This document shows positions 42,496 to 51,516 of a stretch of DNA of 64,000 nt, one piece after another (the first letter of the stretch is position 1; each line of letters opens with the position of its first letter). Position numbers and translations under genes: made by a program. The stretch comes from Chloroflexota bacterium. GTDB lineage: Bacteria; Chloroflexota; UBA11872; VXOZ01. The notes beneath the pieces are model-generated. The model was not told where the DNA came from. It saw nothing but the letters and a program-made list of their open reading frames with translations, and made no database searches. The stretch lies in assembly GCA_022824225.1 (NCBI GenBank), contig JAJEAH010000017.1, positions 1-64,000 of the forward strand, read 5' to 3'.

Positions 42496-42577
42496 CACCC
42501 GCTGTGCCCCCGGACCGAGACGTCGGCTAGAAGGGGCAACTGAGTGAAGTTGCTGCCCATGGCAATGGGAGAACGTT

Positions 42578-42889
42578 GTGCTGCATCCACTCATAGGTGA
42601 ACGAACTGCCGATCTGGAGCGGCTTTGCCAACGCTACCGCGTCCGGCGGCTTGCCTTGTTCGGCTCAGCAGTGACGGATCGGGGCTTGACGGAGGCAAGC
42701 GACCTAGACTTTCTGGTGGAGTTCGAACCGCTGCCTTCAGGCGTCTACGCCAACACGTACTTTGGCCTGTTGGAAGCCCTGCAGCAGCTCTTCAATAGGC
42801 CGGTGGACCTGGTAGTCGAGTCAGCCATCAAAAACCCGTACTTCTTGGCAGCAGTCGAGGCGACGAGGACGTCCGTCTATGAGACTTGA
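42578..42889 (+). CDS. MNT-type nucleotidyltransferase (antitoxin-like)
   Basis: 103 residues with the minimal nucleotidyltransferase motif GSAVTDRGLTEASDLDFLVEF (GS near residue 29, D-x-D near 42), as in MntA antitoxins that modify HEPN RNases. GTG start, with GGGAGA upstream. Its last codons overlap an ATG that begins a broken HEPN-like frame. A short C-terminal segment (VDLVVESAIKNPYF) is typical of the family. Confidence 0.88.
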   Translation: MLHPLIGERTADLERLCQRYRVRRLALFGSAVTDRGLTEASDLDFLVEFEPLPSGVYANTYFGLLEALQQLFNRPVDLVVESAIKNPYFLAAVEATRTSVYET

Positions 42890-42967
42890 GAATGACTTGG
42901 CGGCTACTACGCCGTTCGGTCGCTTTACGCCAGTTTGTACACTGTTGCTAAGGACGATCTGCGGTAA
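42879..42967 (+). pseudogene. Probable decayed HEPN-domain fragment
   Basis: ATG 42879 overlaps the MNT stop and reads MRLENDLA; a frame change near 42900 gives GYYAVRSLYASLYTVAKDDL and a stop at 42965. The second part looks like a HEPN helix (YYA-x-x-x-LYA), and MNT genes usually precede HEPN toxins. The rest of a HEPN domain is missing. Tentative. Confidence 0.3.
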
Positions 42968-43011
42968 AAGGCAGTTTTGTGAGGTTGAGTGAATGATCAC
43001 AGTGGTTTCCC

Positions 43012-44754
43012 ATGCTGACTAAACTCACCATCCGCAACTTCAAGCGCTTCGAAGAGGTAGAGGTTGAGCTTGGCAGCCCCGTAGCCTTCATAGGACCCAA
43101 CAACTCGGGCAAGACCTCGGCTATGCAGGCACTGGCGCTTTGGGACGTCGGGCTGAAACGGTGGAATGAGAAGCATGCGGGGAAAGGGGCGCCGGAAAAG
43201 CGGCCCGGAGTCACTGTAAACCGGCGGGACCTCGTGGCTATCCCGGTCCCAAGCGCGCGGCTGCTGTGGCACGGACTCCACGTGCGCGATCTCCTTAGAG
43301 AGAACGGCCGGCAGCAGACCCAAAATGTGCGGATCGACGTCATCGTAGAGGGCGTCGCAAACGACCGTTGCTGGACCTGCGGTCTGGAGTTTGATTACGC
43401 CAACGAGGAATCGTTCTACTGCCGTCCGATGCGGCGCGGTGTTGGCAAGACGCCGGAGCGCATGGAGATACCTGAAGAAGCCGGAAAGGTGCAGCTCGCC
43501 TTCTTGCCTCCTATGTCCGGCCTGGCGGCCACGGAGACGCGCTTGGACCACGGAGCGGTGAACGTGCGCGTGGGAGAAGGCCGCACCGCTGAGGTCTTGC
43601 GCAACCTCTGCTTCCGTATTTGCGAGGAGTCTCCTGAGGACTGGCGAAAGCTGACAACGCAGATTCAGAATCTGTTCGGCGTGGATTTAGAGGCCCCGCG
43701 CTATATTGCCGAGCGCGGCGAAATTGCCATGAGCTACCGGGAGCGCGGCATAACCCTTGACCTCTCCTCTGGCGGGCGGGGCTTGCAGCAAACCATGCTT
43801 ATCCTGGCATACTTGTACGCCAATCCCGGGGCGGTGCTCATGCTGGACGAGCCGGACGCCCACCTCGAAATTCTCCGCCAGCGCCAGATATATCGCCTCA
43901 TCACGGATACCGCGGCTGCGAGTGGCAGCCAGATCATCGCGGCTAGTCACTCTGAGGTGCTGCTGGACGAAGCCGCCGGCAAGGATATGGTGGTCGCATT
44001 CATCGGAGAACCGCACCGCATTGACGATCAGGGCAGTCAGCTCTTGAAGTCCCTCAGGGATATTGGATTCGAGCACTACTATCAGGCGGAGCAGACGGGC
44101 TGGGTGCTCTACTTGGAGGGATCCACTGATCTCTCAATTCTACAGGCATTCGCGCGTCGCCTCGGTCACGCAGAGGCGGCCCGCGCACTGGAACGTCCCT
44201 ACGTTCACTACGTCGGCAACAATGCTACCGCAGTGCCGCATCATTTTCACGGCCTCAGAGAGGCGCTGCCGCATCTGAAGGGCATCGCGCTCTTCGACCG
44301 CCCGGACTCCGGTACGCCCGAGACTGGGCAGGTTGAGCGGCTAACCTGGCAACGGCGCGAGATAGAGAACTACCTTTGTTCCCAGGCGACATTGGAAGCC
44401 TACGCGCAGAATACGGCGGAGGCGGAAGCGCCTGGCCCCCTGTTTGTGCGCGCTGAAGTCCCGAGACGGCTTGAGGCAATGCGCGAGTCCATTGCAAACA
44501 TCGAAGAAGCGCTGCGCACTCTTCGCAAGGGCTCGCCGTGGGACTCCGACATCAAAGCGAGCGACGACTTTCTTAGGCCGGTATTTGCTGCCTACTTTCG
44601 GAAGCTCAATTTGCCCAACCTCATGCGCAAGAAAGCCTTCTACGAGTTGGCCGAGTACGTGCCGCAGGCCGAAATCGACCCCGAAATCGGCGAAAAGTTA
44701 GACGCGATTGCGGAAGTTGCTCAAAGTGCTAGTCCGGCCGCAAATGAGTTCTGA
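43012..44754 (+). CDS. OLD-family ATPase/TOPRIM nuclease-like protein
   Basis: 580 residues. An ABC-type ATPase has Walker A GPNNSGKTS (29-37), signature LSSGGRGLQQT (near 252), Walker B VLMLDEPDAHLE (near 274) and a switch histidine in AASHSEVL (near 311). The C-terminal TOPRIM-like part has LYLEGSTDLSILQAFARRLG (near 365) with its glutamate, while the D-x-D strand reads LFDRPDSG. This plan fits OLD-type proteins of phage defence (as in Gabija GajA), but no UvrD-like partner follows. Single-gene OLD is the closest description; the ribosome site is weak. Confidence 0.85.
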   Translation: MLTKLTIRNFKRFEEVEVELGSPVAFIGPNNSGKTSAMQALALWDVGLKRWNEKHAGKGAPEKRPGVTVNRRDLVAIPVPSARLLWHGLHVRDLLRENGRQQTQNVRIDVIVEGVANDRCWTCGLEFDYANEESFYCRPMRRGVGKTPERMEIPEEAGKVQLAFLPPMSGLAATETRLDHGAVNVRVGEGRTAEVLRNLCFRICEESPEDWRKLTTQIQNLFGVDLEAPRYIAERGEIAMSYRERGITLDLSSGGRGLQQTMLILAYLYANPGAVLMLDEPDAHLEILRQRQIYRLITDTAAASGSQIIAASHSEVLLDEAAGKDMVVAFIGEPHRIDDQGSQLLKSLRDIGFEHYYQAEQTGWVLYLEGSTDLSILQAFARRLGHAEAARALERPYVHYVGNNATAVPHHFHGLREALPHLKGIALFDRPDSGTPETGQVERLTWQRREIENYLCSQATLEAYAQNTAEAEAPGPLFVRAEVPRRLEAMRESIANIEEALRTLRKGSPWDSDIKASDDFLRPVFAAYFRKLNLPNLMRKKAFYELAEYVPQAEIDPEIGEKLDAIAEVAQSASPAANEF

Positions 44755-44914
44755 TTATTCTTCTTGCATTCCTCAAACTGCCCTCCTTGGCTCCATGTGG
44801 TTTGCCTACGTCTTCACAACATGGCCCCGCGCACAAACGCATGTGGTACCGGTTTCGGTTCCTTGAGGGGGATGGGTGCTTGAGGGAAGCACATCCAAAG
44901 GTGTGAGAAGTAGC

Positions 44915-45892
44915 TCAAAGGGACATATAGCAGGGGTTGTCTTCCTCGCGTCCCAGCCAGAAGACGTTTTCACCCGCCGCGACTGACTGCTGGACGCGGG
45001 TGTGCATGATCTTGCCGGGGTGGGGCGCGGTGATCTCGGCGCAGACGTTGCCCCACAGATCGCGCACGTGGGCGAGGGTTTCACCGGTTGCGACCTCCTG
45101 GCCGAGTTCCACGAGCACCTCCAGCAAACCGCCGCAGGGCGCGGTCAGATGCTCTTGCGTCCACACTTTGGGCGGCATGGCGACGGCAAGCGGCGGATCG
45201 AGCACGCCGGCGTGGCGCAGGCAGCGGCGCAGTCCTGCTTTGTAAAGGTCGATCTGTTCCCGTGTAGCCGTGCCGCGGCCGCCCACCTCGCAGCCCACGG
45301 CGGGAATGCCCTGCTGGTTGGCCCAGGTGGAGAGCGTGCCGGGCGACCAGCGCATCATCCAGTAGTACTCCAAACCAAAGGCCGCAGCCGCCAGGGCCGA
45401 TTGGCGCGCGCAGTCGTCGTGCGCCTCGCGAAAGCCGCTCAAAGGTACTAGGGTGCCTTCGCGCCCCGCGCTGTGCAGATCGATCACCAGATCGGCGGCG
45501 CCCAAGACTTGGTTAACGAGGAAATTGGCGGTGCGCTCGGTGGCCGTGCCGCCGCGCTTGCCGGGGAGAATGCGGTTCAGGTCCAGGTTGTCCTGCGGCG
45601 CAGTGCGCCGGCCGGCGGCGAAAGCCAGTGGATTGGCGCTCGGCGCCAGCACGACCGTGCCACGCAACTCACTGGGCGTAAGCTCCTGTGCCAGCTCGAC
45701 TAGAGCATGCGGCCCCACCAATTCGTCGCCATGGACGCCGGCTACGATGACGACTCGAGGCTGGGGAGATTGCCCGAAAACGCGGATGACGGGGATTTCC
45801 ACTCTGGCGCCATTTGGCAGCGGGAACCCCACCGCAGCGCGCTGCACGCTCTCCCGCTCGAACCTCATGACGTCCTTGGATGCGCCATCCAT
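44915..45892 (-). CDS. Succinylglutamate desuccinylase/aspartoacylase-family protein
   Basis: 325 residues of the zinc M14-like AstE/ASPA family, which removes acyl groups from amino acids. The zinc site is AGVHGDELVG (His and Glu, near residue 51) and DLHSAG (near 136). The C-terminal part is a beta domain with a biotinyl-lipoyl-like appearance (ITAPHPGKIMHTRVQQSVAAGENVF). ATG 45892 is chosen: it lies 5 bases after the stop of the upstream M20 peptidase gene, with which it is likely co-transcribed. Confidence 0.88.
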   Translation of the reverse strand: MDGASKDVMRFERESVQRAAVGFPLPNGARVEIPVIRVFGQSPQPRVVIVAGVHGDELVGPHALVELAQELTPSELRGTVVLAPSANPLAFAAGRRTAPQDNLDLNRILPGKRGGTATERTANFLVNQVLGAADLVIDLHSAGREGTLVPLSGFREAHDDCARQSALAAAAFGLEYYWMMRWSPGTLSTWANQQGIPAVGCEVGGRGTATREQIDLYKAGLRRCLRHAGVLDPPLAVAMPPKVWTQEHLTAPCGGLLEVLVELGQEVATGETLAHVRDLWGNVCAEITAPHPGKIMHTRVQQSVAAGENVFWLGREEDNPCYMSL

Positions 45893-45897
45893 GCGCG

Positions 45898-47220
45898 CTA
45901 TGCTCGTTCCACGCCGCACCAACCGGCAAGCTGCGCGGCGCAAATCTCTGTCGCGCGGTGAAAGTCGGCAAGGGACACAAACTCATCCGGGCTGTGCGCC
46001 TGGGCAATGCCACCGGGGCCAAAGAGACTGCCGGGCATGTCGGCTTGGGCGTACCACGCCAGATCGCTGGCGGCGGAAAACCCCTTGATTTCGGGCGATA
46101 GTCCGGCCTTTTGCACGTTCGCCGCGAGCAGTTCGATGAAGGGATGGTCCGGCGCGGTCTCGAATGCGGGAAAGGTGATGTCGCGCAACGCCCAGGTGAG
46201 CTTTGGCGGATGCTCCCGCAGCCAGTCGTCGGTCTGGCACACCGCGTGCACGAACGCCGCGAAATCCGCTTTCACCTGTTCGCACGATTCATCGGGGTAG
46301 TACCAGATGTTGTACTCGATGGCGCAGTAGTTCGCCATGGTGCCGGGATTATTCACCACGTTCAGTTGGCCGTCGTGGCCGCCGCCGGGACCGGCGATGA
46401 AGATGGCGGGCAGCAGCGAGTTGTAGCCGGGCGGAAAGAGCGGGTGCGACTTGCGGTTCGCCCACTGGCGTTCCAGGTCTTGAATGGCGGTGACGAGTTT
46501 CACGCCTTTTTCCACGGCGTTGACGCCGGGGCCATTCTCGCCGGGGGCCAAGTTGCGCCAGCGGCTGCCGGCGTGGGCCTCGCGCCCCTCGATCTCGATG
46601 CGCAGGTGTTCCAGACCGCCTTCGGTGGGAATGACGATGAGATCCGTCGGCTCGGCGTCGAGCACGGCGTCGGCGGCAGGGAACTTCTCTATGCACTCCC
46701 GCGTGCCGCGGCCGACCAGCTCTTCATCGCTCACCACGTGGAACCACACGTCTCCCGCCGGACGATACCCGGCGGCCAGCACGCTCCGGACCGCGTAGAG
46801 CATGCTCACAAGACCCGCCTTCATGTCGGCGGAGCCGCGGCCGTAGAGCTTGCCGTCGGCGATCTCGCCCGCCCACGGATCGTACGACCAGCCCGCTGCG
46901 TCCCCCACCGGCACCACATCAACGTGGCCGTTGAAGGTCAGCGACTTGCCGTTGCCGGCCCCCGGCAGCCGGGCCGCCAGCGTTGGGTAACCGTCTCGCG
47001 TGTCCCACTCGTGCGCCTCGCAGCCCAATGCCTCCAAGAAACGGCGCACCAGACTCAGGCACGTGCGCGTCTCAGCCAGGAATTCCGGCGTCACGGGGTT
47101 CCGCACGGCGGTCTCGCACGCCACGAGTTGGCGGAGAAAGTCCGTGGCATCGTCCCGCGCACCGGCTGCTCGTCGCGCTATATCAGCAAGGGCGGAGTCA
47201 GACGGGTGCGGTGATGACAT
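45898..47220 (-). CDS. M20-family metallopeptidase (ArgE/DapE-like deacylase)
   Basis: 440 residues. Di-zinc motifs are LTFNGHVDVVPVG (near residue 97), GRGSADMKAGL (near 131) and SDEELVGRGT (near 168); the C-terminal histidine is in GGIAQAHSPDEFV. It cleaves N-acyl amino acids or small peptides. Pairing with an aspartoacylase-type gene 5 bases downstream suggests joint use of N-acylated amino acids or amides. Exact substrate not assignable. Confidence 0.93.
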   Translation of the reverse strand: MSSPHPSDSALADIARRAAGARDDATDFLRQLVACETAVRNPVTPEFLAETRTCLSLVRRFLEALGCEAHEWDTRDGYPTLAARLPGAGNGKSLTFNGHVDVVPVGDAAGWSYDPWAGEIADGKLYGRGSADMKAGLVSMLYAVRSVLAAGYRPAGDVWFHVVSDEELVGRGTRECIEKFPAADAVLDAEPTDLIVIPTEGGLEHLRIEIEGREAHAGSRWRNLAPGENGPGVNAVEKGVKLVTAIQDLERQWANRKSHPLFPPGYNSLLPAIFIAGPGGGHDGQLNVVNNPGTMANYCAIEYNIWYYPDESCEQVKADFAAFVHAVCQTDDWLREHPPKLTWALRDITFPAFETAPDHPFIELLAANVQKAGLSPEIKGFSAASDLAWYAQADMPGSLFGPGGIAQAHSPDEFVSLADFHRATEICAAQLAGWCGVERA

Positions 47221-47303
47221 GGCCGGGGCTCCTGATGTGTGCGCACTGCGGTGAGTTGGAGATTGATGAAGCTATCCAGGCGGCTAACGACTGCCGGTGC
47301 ACG

Positions 47304-48320
47304 TTAGGTCTGCGGTTCGATCCTTATCGCTTGGCCGTCGTAGACGCGGTGGCTGTAGCGGATGGTGGTATCGTCCAACCGCTCGAGCGTGACCGGTTCG
47401 GACTCGCCGGCACGTGTTACCTCTATTGACACGTCCGGCCAGTCCTGGGGCACCGTACACGTAAACGTGAGCGTATGCCATTGGATGCGCTCCGGTATGT
47501 CCGGCGCTGCCAGGCGGTAGCTGATGGCCGTCGGCGTGCGTTGCTCACCTATGACTGTTGTTTCGCGCGCCAGGATGAGGTAGTCCACCACCTCTTCCGG
47601 CACCGCGAGCCAGACCTCGTCGCCGCCGACGCGCGTGACGGCTTCCAGCCGCGCGCCGAGTTCGCCAGGCGTCAGTTCGCGGTTGGGAATGACCAGTTCG
47701 TCCTGCACCGCGTGGGTGTAGTCCACCACCCAGCCGCCGGTCTCACGGGCGCGGTAGATGAGCCGGTAGGGATCGTAGCGCCGGTTGTATTCATCGAGCT
47801 TGTGGTAGACCACCGGCCGGCAGAGCTGCATGAGGTCGGTGTCCGGGTAGTTGAGCTGGTCGCGAACGCCGAACATGCTCAGGTAGCCGGCCTCCTCGGC
47901 CAGCGGCCAAGCGTAGGGCAAACAGTGGTCGTTGCCGGGGGCGATGAAGGTCGTTACCGGCGTGCCAAGCCGTTCTTCCAGCAATTTCGCGGAGTCCACC
48001 ACCTCGATGCGGGCGTTGGCCGGCACGGCCATGCCGCCGGGCAGCTTGTTGTGGGTCATGGAGTGGGAGGACACCGACCAGCCGTAGCGCTGGGCCAGCT
48101 TGCATTCGGCCACGGAAACGTGGGTATAGGTGGCGTCGTAGCCGCTGCCGGGCACGTCCCGGGGCTCGCCCATCTGTCCCACCACGACCGTGAGATGCCC
48201 CGGCACGCCGAACTGCTCGTGCACGGGCAGCCCGTACTGCACGGTCGAGGTCGGCACTTCGTCGTAGGTCGTGGAGTAGACCCAGCGTTTGCCGTATTTC
48301 CACTGCGCTATGCTTACCAT
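47304..48320 (-). CDS. Divergent NodB-fold deacetylase-like protein
   Basis: 338 residues. NodB-like motifs are VYSTTYDE (near residue 17) and SSHSMTHN (near 87), with TTFIAPGNDHCLP near 125. Compared with classical CE4 enzymes the first motif is TYDE, not TFDD. The C-terminal ~100 residues form a separate beta-rich part (IQWHTLTFTCTVPQDWPDVSIEVTRAGE). ATG 48320 is chosen (GGGGAGAGGG upstream). It is the third NodB-fold gene of the window and clearly not a recent duplicate of the other two. Confidence 0.75.
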   Translation of the reverse strand: MVSIAQWKYGKRWVYSTTYDEVPTSTVQYGLPVHEQFGVPGHLTVVVGQMGEPRDVPGSGYDATYTHVSVAECKLAQRYGWSVSSHSMTHNKLPGGMAVPANARIEVVDSAKLLEERLGTPVTTFIAPGNDHCLPYAWPLAEEAGYLSMFGVRDQLNYPDTDLMQLCRPVVYHKLDEYNRRYDPYRLIYRARETGGWVVDYTHAVQDELVIPNRELTPGELGARLEAVTRVGGDEVWLAVPEEVVDYLILARETTVIGEQRTPTAISYRLAAPDIPERIQWHTLTFTCTVPQDWPDVSIEVTRAGESEPVTLERLDDTTIRYSHRVYDGQAIRIEPQT

Positions 48321-48516
48321 GTACGCCCTCTCCCCGCTAGCGCCCGGCCGCGCAAACATGCTTCTAGCGTGAGCCCGCCTTTGGCGGGAGCCCGCTTCTA
48401 GCGTGATCCCTCTGTTAGCCTGCGGCCGTCCGTCATTTCCCAAGCGTGAACCTGGCACACTTTCCAACACTGGCGACAGGAGTCTCTTCCCAAAGCGGGA
48501 TAGCGCGGCGCCCGGC
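48321..48516. other. Short intergenic spacer
   Basis: 196 bases between two minus-strand genes; contains a TAGCGTGAGCCCGCC / GGCGGGAGCCCGC inverted piece (48367-48395). No gene. Confidence 0.4.
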
Positions 48517-49722
48517 TTACGCGGTCGTAGTAAACCAGACCGGGCTCGACCAGGCGGTGCGTTCGTCGGCTTGCACCACGCGTGCGTAGTAGTAGACCAG
48601 CGAACCGCCGTCGCCGCCGGGCACAGGCGGCGAGACCTTGGCGATCTTTTCCAGCGGGTCGTCGTCGATGAGGTCCACGGCCATGGTTGTCGTTGTGGTT
48701 TCGGGATGGTAGCGGCCCACGTCCACGTTGTTGCGCACCAGAGTTACGTGGGCGATGGATGCGGTGCCGGTCACGGCCACGTGGATGGTGCGGGGGTCAT
48801 CCGGCAGCGCGCCGCCGTCCGCGCCCATGGGCAGTCCGTTGGTCTCGGTCCAGAGGCGAATCTTGTGGCCCGTCGCCGCAAAGCAGCGGCGGGCGTGCAG
48901 GGCGGCAAAAATGCCCTCGCGGGTGAAGTCGTCGGCATACACACCGGCCAAGCCGGGTCCAAGCGCATTGCGCCGCTGCGGGCCGCGCGCCGCCATGACC
49001 GGGTTCTGCGGCCGCCCCGGCACCCTGGGGTCGAACGGAAAGTGGTGTCCGCCGGAGTGGCCGGAGTGGTTGTCGCCGCTGCCGATCACGCCCACGCGGA
49101 AACCCCGGGCCAAGCCGTCCTGCAAGAATGAGCCGGGCACGCTGGGCGACCAATTGGGATCGCACTCGTGCGGGTTGCCCTTGTATTCGTAATTGCCCCA
49201 GATGGACGTGATTTCGACCACCGGCTCGTAGCGGGAATTGAGCGTCGACCAGTCGTAGGGGGTCCGGTCGCGCGCCAGGTGGTGCGGGATCAGCATGGCC
49301 TCGTACGGCAGCGCGGCAAAGGCCGTCCACACGTCGTCGAGGGACTGCACGTCGCTGCCGCTGGGCAGCAAGGGGGGTTCGTCTGCGCAGAAGAGCGCGT
49401 TGTGGTGGCCCCAGGTGCGGTCCAGGGGCGAATTCCATTCATAGGCCGGAAAGGTCACGAAACTGCCGGGGTCTTGGTAGGCCCGGTTCGCCTCCAGGAT
49501 TACGCCCCACTGGTCGTCGGTGAGGACGAGAGGCTCCTTCTTGCCCATGCCCGACCACGTGTGGTCGGTAACGGCGGCAAAGTCGATGGCCGCCACGTCC
49601 CGCGCGTACCGGTAGCAGTCCGCCGGCGAGCCGTCAAACCCTTCCGGGACCACTTCGGGCTTGAAGCAGGGCGAGTATTCGGCATGGACGTGGGTGTCAC
49701 CCCAGAGCAACGTGTAGCTCAT
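48517..49722 (-). CDS. PHP-domain (DUF3604-like) metal-dependent hydrolase
   Basis: 401 residues. The N-terminal WGDTHVHAEYSPCF (residues 7-20) is the HxH metal motif of PHP phosphoesterase-type domains. Further metal ligands are in FAAVTDHTWSG (near 45), LIPHHLA (near 160) and VIGSGDNHSGH (near 220). A C-terminal beta domain follows. ATG 49722 with AAAGGA 6 bases upstream is preferred to a long frame extension. It may act on phosphate or amide/ester bonds of sugar derivatives; substrate unknown. Confidence 0.82.
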   Translation of the reverse strand: MSYTLLWGDTHVHAEYSPCFKPEVVPEGFDGSPADCYRYARDVAAIDFAAVTDHTWSGMGKKEPLVLTDDQWGVILEANRAYQDPGSFVTFPAYEWNSPLDRTWGHHNALFCADEPPLLPSGSDVQSLDDVWTAFAALPYEAMLIPHHLARDRTPYDWSTLNSRYEPVVEITSIWGNYEYKGNPHECDPNWSPSVPGSFLQDGLARGFRVGVIGSGDNHSGHSGGHHFPFDPRVPGRPQNPVMAARGPQRRNALGPGLAGVYADDFTREGIFAALHARRCFAATGHKIRLWTETNGLPMGADGGALPDDPRTIHVAVTGTASIAHVTLVRNNVDVGRYHPETTTTTMAVDLIDDDPLEKIAKVSPPVPGGDGGSLVYYYARVVQADERTAWSSPVWFTTTA

Positions 49723-50255
49723 GCTGTTCCTTTCCGTCGGTGTGCCATGCCGCGCGCCGGCAAGGTCAACCCGTTCCGCACCGGCCTGGCGCGCATGCTC
49801 CTGCTTGGACCGCAAGGCCCGACAACCGGGACTGTCGTTGCCCCGGGGGCCAAACCGCATCCATACGGCTAGCCGGTTGCCGGGCAATTCAGGCGCGGCC
49901 CCACACGCATAGCGCCGAGGCAACCGGCGGGACCGGACGCGCCGTCCCGTTCGCAGGCTTGGCCTGCGGCGGCCCTGGTTGCCGGGTCAGGCGGCGCGGC
50001 AGCCCTGCCGCAAAGCCATCCGTCAGCGCCGCCGCACGTTCTCAAGTAGCGGCGCCCGGTCTCTGAGCCGTCGTGCGCAAGCCGAGCGAAATGCGCATTC
50101 CCCGGCGCGGCAGCATTCCGTTCGCCAAATGCGCCATCCCCTGGGCGCGACCATCGTTTCCGCATGCGGGTGAAGCAACTACCCGAATAGTACACTTGGG
50201 GCGATGGGCGTAAGCAGGGCGGCGCCGGCCGCTGGCCGGCAGCTCCCGCCGGAGA
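49723..50255. other. Intergenic, nothing recognised
   Basis: 533 GC-rich bases between the PHP gene and bS20. Long frames here are Arg/Pro/Gly-rich and lack ribosome sites. A GGCCGGCGCCGCCC / GGCGGCGCCGGCC-type inverted piece lies near 50219-50240. No RNA gene was recognised. Confidence 0.45.
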
Positions 50256-50531
50256 TTAGACCGCCGCGCTGAAGGCTTGGTTGTACCGGCGCGCAAGCTG
50301 GGACTTGTGCCTGGCGGCGTTGTTGATGTGGATGATGCCCTTGCGGGCAGCGCGGTCGTAGCGGGAACACGCCAACGCCACGGCTTCCTGGGCGTTTTCC
50401 CGGTCGCCGTCCGCGATGGCTTCGGTTGCTTTGCGGCTATAGGTCTTCAAGCTGCTGCGCACGGAACGATTGCGCAGGCGCCGTTGTTCCTGCTGACGGG
50501 CGCGCTTGACGTCCGAACGTTTCTTGGGCAA
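50256..50531 (-). CDS. rpsT: 30S ribosomal protein bS20
   Basis: A 91-residue 16S rRNA-binding protein that is almost all helical and basic. The start is read as TTG 50531, giving (M)PKKRSDVKRARQQEQRRLR, which matches the family N-terminus; AGGAG lies 10 bases upstream. A longer TTG frame to 50567 lacks a ribosome site. The signature NRSVRSSLKTYSRKA is present, and the C-terminus ends HINNAARHKSQLARRYNQAF as expected. Confidence 0.95.
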   Translation of the reverse strand: MPKKRSDVKRARQQEQRRLRNRSVRSSLKTYSRKATEAIADGDRENAQEAVALACSRYDRAARKGIIHINNAARHKSQLARRYNQAFSAAV

Positions 50532-50788
50532 TTTCCTGTGTCTCCTCGCGTATCCGAATCGTATCAATATGGCAAAGTACGCTCATTCCGAACATTATAC
50601 CAATAGCAGGCGCGCCTTGACCATCGAGCCGTCCGTTGACTTGCGGCGGCATGTGTGTCGTCGGGCGCCGAGAATGTCCACCGCGCGCTACTTGGCGCGT
50701 CGTAATCGCCGCAGACCAACCGCACGCACGGCGGTGGCCGCCATGCCTTGCTTGGCGCGTCCCGTGGCGGGCGGCCGGCCGCGCACCG

Positions 50789-51091
50789 TCACTCTTCGGT
50801 AGCTTGCGCGCTCTCAGCATGAAACAACTGAGTGGCGGCGTCACGGCAGGAGGCGGTGCGGAGCACCGCGTCCCGGGAAACATTGGTAAGGCTGGCCCAG
50901 CGGGCCCAGTTTGGCTGTCCCTTGGCGGCGTTGCCTTGCTCGCGGGCCAGTTTGTGGAGCACTGCCGTGGCGCGATTCGCGATATTCGACAGCATCATGG
51001 CCGCCGCGGCCGGCGGCAGGTCCGCGGCCAGACTCTTGAGCAGGGCGTCCGCCTCTTTCGGCACGGCGCGCGGCTTGACGTCAATATCCAT
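50789..51091 (-). CDS. Hypothetical small helical protein
   Basis: 100 residues, not recognised. Helical and Ala-rich with conserved-looking polar positions (KEADALLKSLAADLPPAAAAMMLSNIANRATAVL is paraphrased here as residues 12-45), and an aromatic NWARWASLTNVSRDAVLRTA-like segment. A good site, TAGGAG, lies 9 bases before the ATG, so it is probably real. It is upstream of bS20 on the same strand, separated by 257 bases containing no gene. Confidence 0.6.
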   Translation of the reverse strand: MDIDVKPRAVPKEADALLKSLAADLPPAAAAMMLSNIANRATAVLHKLAREQGNAAKGQPNWARWASLTNVSRDAVLRTASCRDAATQLFHAESAQATEE

Positions 51092-51516
51092 TGCAGGCGT
51101 CTCCTATCTCGTGCCACGTGGGCTTCACACTTACTTCACAATTCGCGGCTAGAATTACCCTGTCTCGCTTGCGCCGGCCGCGGCAACAGCCTGGACCTGG
51201 CGCAAAGGGCAGTGCGCCTTTGCGCAAACCCGGATCGAGGCCGCGCCGGCCGCGGGCGCGGCGCGCCCGGCGGACGTCTGCGGAGCGCGCTCGCGAGCGC
51301 CGGTGCGCAGCTTTGTTCACGCGCCCTGTCTGCATGATACCAAAGCGCAGGCGAATTTCCGGTACCATGGACTGCACGGGGGCGCCGCGCTGGGCCGGCA
51401 GGCAACTCCCGCAAGTCGCCCGGCCAACGAGAATCGGGGCGTTCGTGGGGCCCCGAGCAGCCTCGCAGACCGGATTCGGGCGCGCCAAAGGAGTCAGGCT
51501 AGGCGTATGGCTTGAC
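51092..51516. other. Intergenic, nothing recognised
   Basis: 425 GC-rich bases between divergent genes. A GCGCCGGCCGCGG motif recurs twice (51172-51184; 51243-51255). An AAGGAG (51488-51493) lies 23 bases before the next ATG, too far to be its usual ribosome site. Confidence 0.4.

Noticed and set aside
42879-42967. Intact small HEPN toxin gene
   Set aside because: No single frame covers the HEPN-like residues; reported only as a probable pseudogene fragment.
43687-44076. 129-residue minus-strand frame within the OLD gene
   Set aside because: Shadow of the ATPase-coding strand; the plus frame has Walker motifs.
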